Source of the DNA: a bacterium
Lineage (GTDB): Bacteria > Actinomycetota > Acidimicrobiia > Spongiisociales > ZC4RG35
Direction: 5' to 3'
Assembly (NCBI GenBank): GCA_028823995.1
Contig: JAPPFD010000002.1
Span: 122,212 to 186,211, forward strand
Length of the DNA stretch: 64,000 nt
Positions 1 through 8,081 of this stretch are shown one piece after another. Every line of letters starts with the position of its first letter. Position 1 is the first letter of the stretch. Under the pieces are notes generated by a model. The model was not told where the DNA came from and searched no databases. It was given only the letters and a program-made list of their open reading frames with translations. Position numbers and translations under genes: made by a program.

Positions 1-114
1 TACCACTCCCGATCTCGTCCTCGGCAGGCGTGATCGTGGGCGTACCACTCCCGATCTCGTCCTCGGCAGGCGTGATCGTGGGCGTACCACTCCCGATGTC
101 ATCCTCGGGAAGCG
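1..114. repeat. 42-bp tandem repeat inside a coding region
   Basis: Bases 1-42 and 43-84 are identical, and 85-114 is a diverged third copy. The unit is a multiple of three and encodes 14 residues on the minus strand, so it is an in-frame protein repeat. The array continues off the left edge, so its full copy number is not visible. Confidence 0.9.
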
Positions 115-871
115 TGGTGGTCGTGGTTGTGGCCGGCGGGATCGCGGTAGCGGGGGTCGGCGAGGACACTGTGCAACTGACGCCGTTGAGCTGACGCCGC
201 TGGTCCGAATCGGCGAAATCGAAGGTCACGGTCGCAGACACATCCCAGCGTCCCTGAGCGAGATTGTCGAATTGGGTCGAGAACTCACCCGTGGCGCTCC
301 CGCCGAGTGTGCTGGAACCCCCTATTTTCGGATATCCCGAGGAATGCCTCAAAGACACCTCCCAGGCCAGGGCACCGACCGCCCCGGTCACCGACACCGT
401 CAACCCTGACGTTCCCGCCTGCGAACACGACAGAACGCCGGGCCAACTCGGCGGCGTCGTCGTGGTCGTGGTGGTCGGTGTGGTGGTCGTGGTGGTCGTC
501 TCGGCGGTGGCCACTGTGCAACTCGCCTCCCCGAGTTTGTACCACGTTCCGCCGATGGTTTGTTGGACCACCCACACGGTGTAGTCCCCTAGCGGCAGTC
601 CACTGAACGTTGCTGAGGGAAAGGTGTTAGGGTCCACAATCTGCCCCGATTCCCATCCCGAGGAATGTCTCACCCAAGCCGTGTACTGAAACGTGTGGCC
701 TGCCCTGTTCCACGACACGTCGATCGAGGACGGACCCGCCGAACACGACACTCCGCCGGACGTCTGTGCAACAACCGTCAGCGCCGCGCCGGACAGTAAG
801 ACCAACACAACCGCGAAGGCCGCCAACGCACGAGCGACTCGCTTGGTTTTTGTTCTGTCGATCTCTCTCAC
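1..871 (-). CDS. Secreted FN3-like repeat protein, C-terminus cut by window edge
   Basis: The reverse strand is open from a GTG at 871 to the window edge (290 codons). A basic N-terminus and a hydrophobic segment (ALAAFAVVLVLLSGAALTV) form a signal peptide. Two similar domains follow, each starting near a Cys, containing a Trp-rich strand and a GLPLGDYTVW-like or NLAQGRWDV-like strand, and ending in SCTV. They look like fibronectin-III-type beta sandwiches. Thr-rich linkers separate the domains, and the visible C-terminus is a 14-residue repeat (EIGSGTPTITPAED). It is probably exported and cell-wall or surface associated. GTG 871 is chosen because the overlapping ATG at 873 runs straight into TGA. 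Function is unknown. Confidence 0.62.
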   Translation of the reverse strand, partial: MREIDRTKTKRVARALAAFAVVLVLLSGAALTVVAQTSGGVSCSAGPSSIDVSWNRAGHTFQYTAWVRHSSGWESGQIVDPNTFPSATFSGLPLGDYTVWVVQQTIGGTWYKLGEASCTVATAETTTTTTTPTTTTTTTPPSWPGVLSCSQAGTSGLTVSVTGAVGALAWEVSLRHSSGYPKIGGSSTLGGSATGEFSTQFDNLAQGRWDVSATVTFDFADSDQRRQLNGVSCTVSSPTPATAIPPATTTTTTLPEDDIGSGTPTITPAEDEIGSGTPTITPAEDEIGSG

Positions 872-908
872 ATTACAGAGTATGTGTAGGTAACGTCACT
901 GTAAGAAC

Positions 909-914
909 AGTATA
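909..914 (-). promoter_or_regulatory. Possible -10 box for the FN3-like gene
   Basis: TATACT lies on the minus strand 38 bp upstream of the GTG at 871, a good spacing for a sigma-70 -10 element. The -35 candidate 17 bp further upstream (CTGTTT) is poor, so this is tentative. Confidence 0.3.
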
Positions 915-1022
915 GGCCGAAAACGTCATGCAAACAGGGCGTAAAGACCGATAGTTATGTAGAAAACGTGTATCACGTGCGCGGGTGCGGCCCCTCCCCC
1001 ACCCCGGATGAGGGCAGGCTTG

Positions 1023-1048
1023 CAAGAAACTAACCGGCCCCCAGCCGG
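1023..1048 (-). terminator. Rho-independent terminator after the alpha/beta hydrolase
   Basis: Immediately after the hydrolase stop, the minus strand reads a CCGGC stem, a short G-rich loop and GCCGG, then the T-rich tail TTAGTTTCTT. The stem is only 5 bp but very GC-rich, and its placement directly after the stop supports the call. Confidence 0.5.
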
Positions 1049-1050
1049 AG

Positions 1051-2037
1051 TCAGGCGAGTCTTCGCGCCAGGTAGTCGATGACGACGGCCGGATAGAGCG
1101 GATCGAACGGACGGGCGAAGTTCTGCATGGTGATCTTCTCCTGCACCCGTGTCTCGTAGTCCTGGGCGTCGAACTGGAAGGAGTGGTTGCCGGCCGGGAG
1201 TATCCGCAACTCGACATCCCGGTTTCCAGCCGCCCACAGGGCCCGGACGGTATCGAAGGCGTCCTCAACCGGGACGTTCAGGTCCTCCGAGGAGTGGAGG
1301 ACCAGGGTGGGAGCGGCGAGCAGGCGAAACTGGTCCTCGGGAGGGAACTCCAGGTCGTACCGGAGGCTGGAGAGGTCGCGGGTCATTCGCACACCGTCGA
1401 CCTCGCCTTCGACCGCCGGGTCGCCCCGCTCGATGGCGCCGACGATGGCGTCCATCATCAGAGCATCCTCATAGGCCTTGGGAGAGTGAGCCCTGACCCA
1501 AGCCGCCTGGGTTTGCCCGAGCTGGATGTATTCGCGCACCAGGCTGTAGTTGTACCTGAGCAGTTCGGCGATCGACCGGTAGAGGGCGCCCTGCAGCACC
1601 GCCGCGTCCGGCTGCGCCACTTCCAGCGCCACCCGGCACAGGACGTAGGCGCCGGCGCTGTGGCCCAGCATGGCGGCCTTCCCGTTGCACTCGGGCAGAG
1701 ACCTGACCCAGCACCAGACCGCCCCGGCGTCGGCCACCTCCTGGGCGCGCTCCACGCCGAACTCCCCGGTGCTCTCTCCGGCGCCTCTGCGGTCGAAGCG
1801 GTAGGAGGCTATGCCCGCCTCCGCCAAACCGTGGGCGATGATCCTGTACATGCCCCGCTTGGGAACTCCGGCGCGACGTTTGGGGTCCACATCCGCGTCA
1901 CGCAGGTCCGAGAACGTCCCGCCCAGGAGAAGGGTGACCGGCCACGGTCCGTCGGTGATGGGAACCGTCAAGGTGCCGCCCAGGGTTGCGCCGTCGACCT
2001 CGACGGACCGGTCCTCCTCGCGGAAAGTCATCGCCAA
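1051..2037 (-). CDS. Alpha/beta hydrolase (serine esterase/peptidase-like)
   Basis: This 328-residue cytoplasmic hydrolase has the nucleophile elbow GHSAG with Ser127, an acid candidate Asp252 in SSEDLNVP and a base candidate His285 in GNHSF. These form the expected Ser-Asp-His triad in the right order. YRFDRRGAGES at about 79-89 is the usual strand and oxyanion-region motif of the S9/dienelactone-hydrolase-like group. No signal peptide is seen. It lies 52 bp downstream of the cupin gene on the same strand and is probably cotranscribed. The substrate cannot be told from sequence. Confidence 0.85.
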   Translation of the reverse strand: MAMTFREEDRSVEVDGATLGGTLTVPITDGPWPVTLLLGGTFSDLRDADVDPKRRAGVPKRGMYRIIAHGLAEAGIASYRFDRRGAGESTGEFGVERAQEVADAGAVWCWVRSLPECNGKAAMLGHSAGAYVLCRVALEVAQPDAAVLQGALYRSIAELLRYNYSLVREYIQLGQTQAAWVRAHSPKAYEDALMMDAIVGAIERGDPAVEGEVDGVRMTRDLSSLRYDLEFPPEDQFRLLAAPTLVLHSSEDLNVPVEDAFDTVRALWAAGNRDVELRILPAGNHSFQFDAQDYETRVQEKITMQNFARPFDPLYPAVVIDYLARRLA

Positions 2038-2089
2038 GCGCCTGTGTTCCCCCTGGTCCGGTGGCCGGGTGCGCCGACCGGCACGGTCC

Positions 2090-2527
2090 CTATCCGGGGA
2101 AGGTGACCGGGCCTACCACATCCTCCACGGCGGCGGGTTCGATCACATTCCGGCCCCGTTCGATAGCCTGCGCTTTCATTTTCTCGAGGTCCACCCCGGG
2201 CGGCGGCGGGGAGAAGCTGAGCACGAAGGTGACCGTGGCCGAACCTCGGTTCTCCACCCCGAAGGGCATCCCCCTGGGAATGTGCAGGGCATCCCCCGGC
2301 GCCAAGGCGATCCGGTCGGTGTCGAGGATCCCGTCGAGATTCCCCTCCAGCATGAACAGCGAAAGCTCGAATAGTTCGGCCTCCTCGGCGTCGGGCGGCA
2401 TGTAACCACCGGCGGGCACGTGCGCCACATAGGAGAACAGTTCCTTCCCGGCGACCAGGGGACGGTAGTAGTAGGCGTCATCGGCATGCTGGTAGGCCTC
2501 GACTTCGGTGAACCTTCGGATGTTCAT
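2090..2527 (-). CDS. Single-domain cupin protein
   Basis: A 145-residue protein with one small beta-barrel cupin domain: YVAHVPAGGYMPP near residue 40, ELFELSLFMLEGNLDG, then LAPGDALHIPRGMPFGVEN near 77-95, the G-D-x-x-x-x-P-x-x-x-P hallmark of cupin motif 2. The strict His/Glu metal ligands of motif 1 are only partly visible (acidic residues replace histidines), so metal binding is uncertain. It precedes the hydrolase on the same strand, and a small-molecule enzyme or sensor role is possible. Confidence 0.75.
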   Translation of the reverse strand: MNIRRFTEVEAYQHADDAYYYRPLVAGKELFSYVAHVPAGGYMPPDAEEAELFELSLFMLEGNLDGILDTDRIALAPGDALHIPRGMPFGVENRGSATVTFVLSFSPPPPGVDLEKMKAQAIERGRNVIEPAAVEDVVGPVTFPG

Positions 2528-2788
2528 GGCTACCCCCTGGGAGTTCTCTGGTCGCCGCCCGCTGCCTCATGCCGCGGGTTGTTCGGGTCGGCGAGGTCTC
2601 CGACCCATCCTACCGGGCGCCCGGCATGGCTGAGAGTGGGGCGAGCAATGGGCTCACGGCCAGCGTGATCTCTGGCCCAAGAAGTGGTGGAGGTGATGTA
2701 AGAAAGGAGCCCATCCCCCAGGGAGCGCCCGTTTCCAACCGGTTGTTCCCCCGGCGCAACGGCTCCGGACACCTCGACCCATTCCGAC

Positions 2789-3136
2789 TCAGATGTCCAG
2801 GTGGAGGCGGAGAGCGTCATCGAGTTGGCCCATGAGATCGAGCGGCATGTGACCGATCAGGTTGCCGACCCTTTCGACAGCGACCGATCTCACCTGCTCG
2901 GCCTGTGCCTTGGAATCGCGGTTGAGTCCCGTCTCGGAAGCTCCCAACAGGACCTGGAACGGGTAAACCCGTTCCGTGTTCGACGTGATAGGAACCACGG
3001 TGACGACTCCACGTCCAAGCCGTGCCGCAGTCGTGTTGGCGCCATCGTTGCTGACGATCACGGCCGGCCGGATTCGGGCCGCTTCGACCCCGACGACTTT
3101 GCCGAGATTCACAACGCGGATTTCTCCGCGACGCAT
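2789..3136 (-). CDS. MazF/PemK-type endoribonuclease toxin
   Basis: From the ATG at 3136 the product is about 115 residues, normal for MazF. It begins MRRGEIRVVNLG, continues with the family motif RPAVIVSNDGAN, and has VVTVVPITSNTERVYPFQV and the helix AEQVRSVAVERVGNLIG. These are hallmarks of the PemK/MazF/Kid fold, which cleaves mRNA. The start overlaps the antitoxin stop by one base (TGATG), the usual coupled arrangement. An upstream in-frame extension is rejected because it runs into the antitoxin gene. Confidence 0.88.
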   Translation of the reverse strand: MRRGEIRVVNLGKVVGVEAARIRPAVIVSNDGANTTAARLGRGVVTVVPITSNTERVYPFQVLLGASETGLNRDSKAQAEQVRSVAVERVGNLIGHMPLDLMGQLDDALRLHLDI

Positions 3137-3354
3137 CAACCGTTGAGCCCGTCGGCGACGGTGGCATCCCACGCTTCGGCGTGGCCATGCTCGGCCCACT
3201 CATCGAAGGCTGCCGCATAATCCGATGACAACTCGGATGTCCGCAGAAGCCCTACAGCCCTCCGTACTGCAGCCGACCGGGACGATTGATGAACACGCGC
3301 ATAGCTGTCGAGAAACTCGAGATCTTCGCTGGACAGGCTAATACTGATCTTCAT
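3136..3354 (-). CDS. Ribbon-helix-helix antitoxin of the MazEF-type pair
   Basis: A 72-residue protein starting MKISISLSSEDLEFLDSYA, a short beta strand plus helix typical of a ribbon-helix-helix DNA-binding dimer, followed by SRSAAVRRAVGLLR (helix 2) and an acidic, probably flexible C-terminal tail that would bind the toxin. The ATG at 3354 is chosen over in-frame upstream starts because it begins the RHH strand directly. It is coupled to the toxin gene and probably represses its own promoter through the inverted repeat just upstream. Confidence 0.82.
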   Translation of the reverse strand: MKISISLSSEDLEFLDSYARVHQSSRSAAVRRAVGLLRTSELSSDYAAAFDEWAEHGHAEAWDATVADGLNG

Positions 3355-3363
3355 ACCAGCAAT

Positions 3364-3377
3364 CCTACCAAAGTAGG
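3364..3377. promoter_or_regulatory. Inverted repeat upstream of the antitoxin, likely autoregulatory operator
   Basis: CCTAC, four bases, GTAGG forms a perfect 5-bp dyad centred about 16 bp upstream of the antitoxin ATG. RHH antitoxins normally bind such short palindromes over their own promoter. Confidence 0.45.
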
Positions 3378-3466
3378 AACTTGAGTAAGAAGCCTTCCGC
3401 ATAGCAGATGCCGGACAGAACAACGGAGACTCGGATGCCATCCCGCTGGCCTCCCCCCCTAATTTT

Positions 3467-3484
3467 GATTCACCTATTTGAATC
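3467..3484. promoter_or_regulatory. Inverted repeat upstream of the peptide-ABC operon
   Basis: GATTCA, six bases, TGAATC is a perfect dyad in an unusually AT-rich stretch about 85 bp upstream of the transporter lipoprotein start. It is a reasonable operator candidate for the operon at 3570-11314. No regulator gene is adjacent. Confidence 0.4.
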
Positions 3485-3569
3485 TCTCCCCCATTTAAAA
3501 CCCTTCCTCCCCAGTAAGACCGGCATGTTGAGGGTTAGCCTTTTTTTCAAGCAGCCGGAAGGAGTTGTA

Positions 3570-5282
3570 GTGAGTTTTTTGAGAAAGAAGGCAGCGCTTG
3601 GTGTTTCATTGCTCTTGGTTCTGTCGCTGTTGGCGGCGGCCTGCGGGGACGACGCCGAGGAGGCGCCTGCCACCACGGCGGCCGCTGCGGTAACGACCAC
3701 CGCTGCTCCCGCCACGACGGCCGCGCCTGCCGAAGAGGAGCCTGAGCCGGCCGACGACATGGACGACGAGGAGATGCCGGCCGAAGAAGACGACATGGCC
3801 GATGACGACATGATGGAAGAGGACCCGGACGCTCCCAAACGCGGCGGCGACCTTGTCTTCGCCCGCCACAGGGACAACACGACCCTCGACCCCGGAGCGG
3901 CGGTGGAGACCGACACCATCTACGTGCTCGATCACATCTTCGAGACCCTGTTCGCCACCAGCGCCGACGGGGCCTCGGTGGATCCGTGGCTCGCCAGCGC
4001 CTCCGAGGTCTCAGAGGACGGGAAGTCGTGGACCGTCACCCTGCGTGAAGGAGTGGAGTTCTCCAACGGCCAGCCGATGACCTCGGCCGACGTGAAGTGG
4101 TCCATACAGCGGGCGATCGACGAAGCGGCATTCGGCTTCCTGCTGTCGGCCATCGAGTCGATCGAGACCCCTGACGACATGACAGTGGTGTTCAACACCA
4201 GCTTCCCGTGGGCACCGTTCCTCGCCGACCTCTCGGTGTGGGCGGCCGCCATCATGCCCGCCGACTACGCGGGCATGAGCGCCGAGGAGTTCTTCGAGAA
4301 CCCGATCGGCACCGGACCCTTCCTCTTCGATGAGTGGGTCCCCGGCGAGTACATCCGGCTGGTGAGGAACGACAACTACTGGCAGGAGGGAAAGCCCTAC
4401 GTGGACAGCGTCACCTGGACCCAGGTCCCGGACGACAACACCCGCGTGCTCCAGTTGGAGGGCGGCCAGGCGCACATCGTCCAGAATGTGCCGCTCAACG
4501 TGTTGGACTCCCTCAACGAGAAGGACGGCATTAACGCCACCACCTTCCCGGCCACCACGGTCTACTGGGTGAGCTTCAACACCACCATCGAGCCGTTCAA
4601 CGACCGCCACGTGCGGCGGGCGATCGCCCACGCCATCGACCAGGACGCCATAGCCAACGCCGCCCTGTTCGGACACGGCGGACCGGCCTGCTCGGTGATA
4701 TCCCCGGCGGTGCCGTTCCACGATCCCGACACGCCCTGCCTGGAGTCCAACATGGACCTGGCGCGGGCCGAACTGGCCCAGTCGAGCGTACCGGACGGCT
4801 TCGCGGCCGAGTACCTGGTGGGCGACCAGTCGCCGAACCTGCCGATCGTCGAGATCATCCAGGGCCAGCTTGCGCCGCTGGGTATCGACATCACGATCCG
4901 GACCATCGACCCGGGGCAGTTCTACTCCACCATCTTCGTGTTCGACTACGAGATAGCGTTCACCGGGTGGACGATGGACATCCCCGACCCGGACCAGAAG
5001 ATCTCCTTCATGTTCGACCCGGAACTGGGTGGAGGCGACTCATACAGCACCGGTTACGACAACCCGGACATGATCGAGTTGGTGAGAGCCGGCCAGACGA
5101 CGTTTGCTGACGCCGATCGAGCAAAGATCTATGCCGACATCCAGGCGCTCAACGCCGAAGAGGTGCCGTTCATCCCCCTGGTGGTGCTGGACGCGCCGTT
5201 CGCCTGGAGCGACAGTGTCAAGGGCCTGTGGGTGAACCCGGTCGGCAAGCGCCACCTGGAAGACGTTTGGCTGGACGAGTAA
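3570..5282 (+). CDS. ABC transporter substrate-binding lipoprotein, family 5 (peptide/nickel type)
   Basis: A GTG at 3570 preceded by AAGGAG (3559-3564) starts a 570-residue lipoprotein. The signal peptide reads FLRKKAALGVSLLLVLSLLA and the lipobox cysteine lies in LAAAC. An Ala/Thr-rich and then very acidic linker tethers the domain. The mature part shows family-5 (DppA/OppA) features: GGDLVFARHRDNTTLDPG at the N-terminus, then ADVKWSIQRAID, NPIGTGPFLFDEW and HVRRAIAHAIDQDAI. It captures peptides or similar solutes outside the membrane for the permeases and ATPases encoded next. An upstream in-frame ATG at 3408 would bury the signal peptide and is rejected. Confidence 0.93.
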   Translation: MSFLRKKAALGVSLLLVLSLLAAACGDDAEEAPATTAAAAVTTTAAPATTAAPAEEEPEPADDMDDEEMPAEEDDMADDDMMEEDPDAPKRGGDLVFARHRDNTTLDPGAAVETDTIYVLDHIFETLFATSADGASVDPWLASASEVSEDGKSWTVTLREGVEFSNGQPMTSADVKWSIQRAIDEAAFGFLLSAIESIETPDDMTVVFNTSFPWAPFLADLSVWAAAIMPADYAGMSAEEFFENPIGTGPFLFDEWVPGEYIRLVRNDNYWQEGKPYVDSVTWTQVPDDNTRVLQLEGGQAHIVQNVPLNVLDSLNEKDGINATTFPATTVYWVSFNTTIEPFNDRHVRRAIAHAIDQDAIANAALFGHGGPACSVISPAVPFHDPDTPCLESNMDLARAELAQSSVPDGFAAEYLVGDQSPNLPIVEIIQGQLAPLGIDITIRTIDPGQFYSTIFVFDYEIAFTGWTMDIPDPDQKISFMFDPELGGGDSYSTGYDNPDMIELVRAGQTTFADADRAKIYADIQALNAEEVPFIPLVVLDAPFAWSDSVKGLWVNPVGKRHLEDVWLDE

Positions 5283-5311
5283 AGACAGTCCTGTAGCAGG
5301 CGGCTCGGGAG

Positions 5312-6250
5312 ATGGCCCTCAGGTACTTCCTCCGCCGCCTGCTCCGGATGATCCCGGTGATCCTGGGGATGACGATCATCGTCTTCTTCATGATCCACTT
5401 GGTGCCCGGGGACCCGGCGCGCACGCTCCTGGGACCCCGGGCGCCCGCCGCGGCGATCGAGGCGTTCAATCTGAGGTGGGGGTTCGATCGTCCCCTGCAT
5501 GAACAGTTCCTCTCGTTCCTGGGAGGCCTCTTCCAGGGGGACCTGGGGACCTCCATGAGCTACAACGTCCCCACAACCGAACTGGTATCGGGCCGGTTCA
5601 CGCCCACCCTGTTGCTGCTGGGGATCTCGGCGCTTTTCGCCATGATCATCTCCCTGCCGCTGGCGGTGGTGGCCGCCCTCCGGGAGGAGCGGACGCCCGA
5701 CCATGTGGTGCGGGTGATCCCGATGGTGGGCCTCGGCCTGCCGGCCTTCTGGGTGGGGATCCTCCTTCTTACGTTCGTGGCCCTGCGGGTGGACTGGCTC
5801 CCGGTGGGCGGGTACGGCGCCACCTGGCCCGATCGCCTGATCGCCATGATCCTCCCGGGGTTGACAGTGGCGATCGGGATCGCTCCTTTCACCATCCGCA
5901 GCCTCCGGTCGTCTCTGATCGAGGTGATGGAGGCCGACTACATCGCCACCGCCCGCGCCAAGGGCCTGGGCGGAGTCCGGGTGCTGTGGGCGCATGGCCT
6001 TCGCAACGCGGTGATTCCCACCGTCACCGTGCTGGGGGTGAACCTGGGGTGGCTAGTGGGGAACACACTGATAGTGGAGAAGGTGTTCGCCCTCCCCGGC
6101 TTGGGGGCGCTGATGATCGACGCGGTCCTGGAACGCGACTTCGCGGTCGTCCAGGGAATGGCGTTGATATTCGGGCTGCTGGTGGTGCTGGTGAACCTCC
6201 TGGCCGACGTGGTGCGGGCGTCGCTCGATCCCCGGGTCCAGTTGTCATGA
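5312..6250 (+). CDS. Peptide-type ABC transporter permease, DppB-like
   Basis: A 312-residue inner-membrane permease. It starts RYFLRRLLRMIPVILGMTIIVFFMIHLVPGDPA, the conserved first helix and LVPGDP motif of DppB/OppB proteins. Six helices are expected. The cytoplasmic EAA loop is seen around EADYIATARAKGLGGVRVLWAHGLRNAVIPTV, which docks on the ATPases. The stop overlaps the next ATG (ATGA), so translation is coupled. GGGAG sits very close to the ATG. Confidence 0.93.
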   Translation: MALRYFLRRLLRMIPVILGMTIIVFFMIHLVPGDPARTLLGPRAPAAAIEAFNLRWGFDRPLHEQFLSFLGGLFQGDLGTSMSYNVPTTELVSGRFTPTLLLLGISALFAMIISLPLAVVAALREERTPDHVVRVIPMVGLGLPAFWVGILLLTFVALRVDWLPVGGYGATWPDRLIAMILPGLTVAIGIAPFTIRSLRSSLIEVMEADYIATARAKGLGGVRVLWAHGLRNAVIPTVTVLGVNLGWLVGNTLIVEKVFALPGLGALMIDAVLERDFAVVQGMALIFGLLVVLVNLLADVVRASLDPRVQLS

Positions 6251-7089
6251 CCGCGGTCTCGCGCTCCGCGTCCCCGAAGGCGGCCCGGGGTCGCCGGTCG
6301 TTTTCGCTGATGATCGGCGCGGGCCTCTTGGGGGTGATAGTGGTGCTCGCCATCCTGGCGCCGTGGATCACCCCACACGATCCCCTCGCTCACAACCTGG
6401 AGTCGATCCTGGCGCCGCCCTCCTCGGACTACCTGCTGGGCACCGATCACCTGGGCCGGGACGTGTGGACTCGCCTTCTGTATGCGGCGCGGCTCGATCT
6501 CCTGATCGGGGTGGGGGCGGTGATCACCCCGTTCGTGACCGGGACGCTGCTGGGCGCGGTGGCCGGCTACTACGGCGGGCGGATCGACCTGGCGGTCTCC
6601 GCCGCCACCGACATGCTGTTCGCCTTCCCCTACTACGTGCTGATCATCGCCCTGGTGTTCTCCCTGGGTCCCGGAATCCCTTCCATCTTCATCGCCATGG
6701 CGATCGTCGCCTGGGTGTCCTATGCCCGGATAGTCCGGGGAGAGGTGCTGTCGGCCCGGGGCCAGCAGTACGTGATGGCGGCCAAGACCCTCGGATACTC
6801 GGACCTCAGAATTATCGTCCGCCACATCCTCCCCAACGTGATCACCCAGCCGGTGACCTACGCCATGTCGGACATCGTGGTGATCATCGTGGGCGTCGTC
6901 ACTCTCAGTTACCTGGGCCTGGGCGTCCCTCCCCCCACCCCCGACTGGGGATCGATGATCGCCTCGGGACAGAGCTATCTCACCACCCAGTGGCAGTTGT
7001 CGACCATCCCCGGGATTGCGGTGGTGATCGTCGGATTGTCCTTCTCCCTGATCGGAGACGGGCTGACCCACAGGCTGCGTCCCGAATGA
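6247..7089 (+). CDS. Peptide-type ABC transporter permease, DppC-like
   Basis: A 280-residue permease. It has the DppC N-terminal layout: one helix (LLGVIVVLAILAPWI), the periplasmic segment HDPLAHNLESILAPPS, then LGTDHLGRDVWTRLLYAARL, a strongly conserved family motif. It ends with the EAA-loop region and the SYLGLGVPPPTPDWG signature. The ATG at 6247 overlaps the preceding stop by ATGA and was preferred to an upstream in-frame start that overlaps dppB. It pairs with the DppB-like protein as the channel. Confidence 0.93.
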   Translation: MTAVSRSASPKAARGRRSFSLMIGAGLLGVIVVLAILAPWITPHDPLAHNLESILAPPSSDYLLGTDHLGRDVWTRLLYAARLDLLIGVGAVITPFVTGTLLGAVAGYYGGRIDLAVSAATDMLFAFPYYVLIIALVFSLGPGIPSIFIAMAIVAWVSYARIVRGEVLSARGQQYVMAAKTLGYSDLRIIVRHILPNVITQPVTYAMSDIVVIIVGVVTLSYLGLGVPPPTPDWGSMIASGQSYLTTQWQLSTIPGIAVVIVGLSFSLIGDGLTHRLRPE

Positions 7090-8081
7090 GCGCGCCGGTA
7101 CTCCAGGTCCGCGATCTGTGGGTGCGGCTCTCTTCGCCCCGGGGCGTTGTGCAAGCCGTGCGAGGGGTGTCCTTCGATGTTGAAGCCGGGCACACCCACG
7201 GCATCGTGGGAGAGTCGGGCAGCGGGAAGACCACCCTGCTGCGGGCCATCCTGGGGCTCCTGCCCGGGAACGCCACCGCCGCCGGGACCGTCTCGGTCTC
7301 CGGCCGCCAGATCCCCCTGGCCGGGGGGCGCGCCAAGGCGGTGGACGGGGTAAGCATCGTGTTCCAGGAACCGATGACCGCCCTCAACCCGGTGGTGAGG
7401 GTGGGTCACCAGATATCGGAGGCACCCCGACACAGGCTGGGCCTGGGGCGGAGGGCTGCCAGGGACCGAGCCTTGGAACTCATGCGCCAGGTGGGGATCC
7501 CCGATCCGGTGCGTCGCTTCGACTCCTACCCGCACGAGCTCTCGGGAGGGCTTAGCCAGCGGGTGCTGATCGCCATCGCCCTGTCGGCCGAACCCAAGAT
7601 CATCCTCTGTGACGAGCCCACCACCGCCCTGGATGTCACCGTGCAGGACCAGATCCTCAAGCTGTTCAGCCGGATCTCGGAGGAGACCGGGGTGGCGATC
7701 GTGTATGTCACCCACGACCTGGCGGTGGTGGCCCAGACCTGTCGGACGGTGTCTGTGATGTACGCCGGGCAGTTCCTCGAGTCGGGGACCATCGACGCGG
7801 TGTTCGGCCGGTCCCGCCATCCATACACCCTGGGGCTCCTGGGGGCGGTGCCCGACGTGAGCCGCGGGAGGACCCCGCTGGTGGCGATACCGGGCTCGCC
7901 GCCCGACCTGGTCAGCCTCGGAGAGGGCTGCCCGTTCGTGCCGCGATGCTCCTACGCGCAAGAGGAGTGCTCCCACGGGGTGTTCTCCCTACGGAGCCTC
8001 AACCACCACCAGTCGACGGCCTGCATTCGCTCCGATGCCCTGGCGGCCTCGGCGCCCACCGCGGAGGCGGAGGCATCGTGA
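7086..8081 (+). CDS. Peptide-type ABC transporter ATPase, DppD-like
   Basis: A 331-residue cytoplasmic ATPase with Walker A GESGSGKT, Q-loop FQEPMTALNPV, ABC signature LSGGLSQ and Walker B IILCDEPTTALD, followed by a switch histidine in VTHDL. The C-terminal oligopeptide-transporter extension carries the cysteine motif GCPFVPRCSYAQEEC, typical of DppD/OppD and linked to a 4Fe-4S site in some homologues. The ATG overlaps the previous stop. It powers uptake together with the next ATPase. Confidence 0.93.
   Translation: MSAPVLQVRDLWVRLSSPRGVVQAVRGVSFDVEAGHTHGIVGESGSGKTTLLRAILGLLPGNATAAGTVSVSGRQIPLAGGRAKAVDGVSIVFQEPMTALNPVVRVGHQISEAPRHRLGLGRRAARDRALELMRQVGIPDPVRRFDSYPHELSGGLSQRVLIAIALSAEPKIILCDEPTTALDVTVQDQILKLFSRISEETGVAIVYVTHDLAVVAQTCRTVSVMYAGQFLESGTIDAVFGRSRHPYTLGLLGAVPDVSRGRTPLVAIPGSPPDLVSLGEGCPFVPRCSYAQEECSHGVFSLRSLNHHQSTACIRSDALAASAPTAEAEAS

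Noticed and set aside
1-114. Possible CRISPR array at the left edge
   Set aside because: Copies are adjacent without unique spacers, the unit is a multiple of three, and it reads through in frame as protein sequence.
2530-2820. 96-codon open frame on the minus strand between the cupin and toxin genes
   Set aside because: It overlaps the end of the toxin gene, has no family motif or ribosome site, and its residue pattern looks like non-coding high-GC sequence.
5938-7071. Long open frames antisense to the permease genes
   Set aside because: High GC leaves the opposite strand open; the translated products are rich in His, Asp, Arg and Gly and lack any family pattern.
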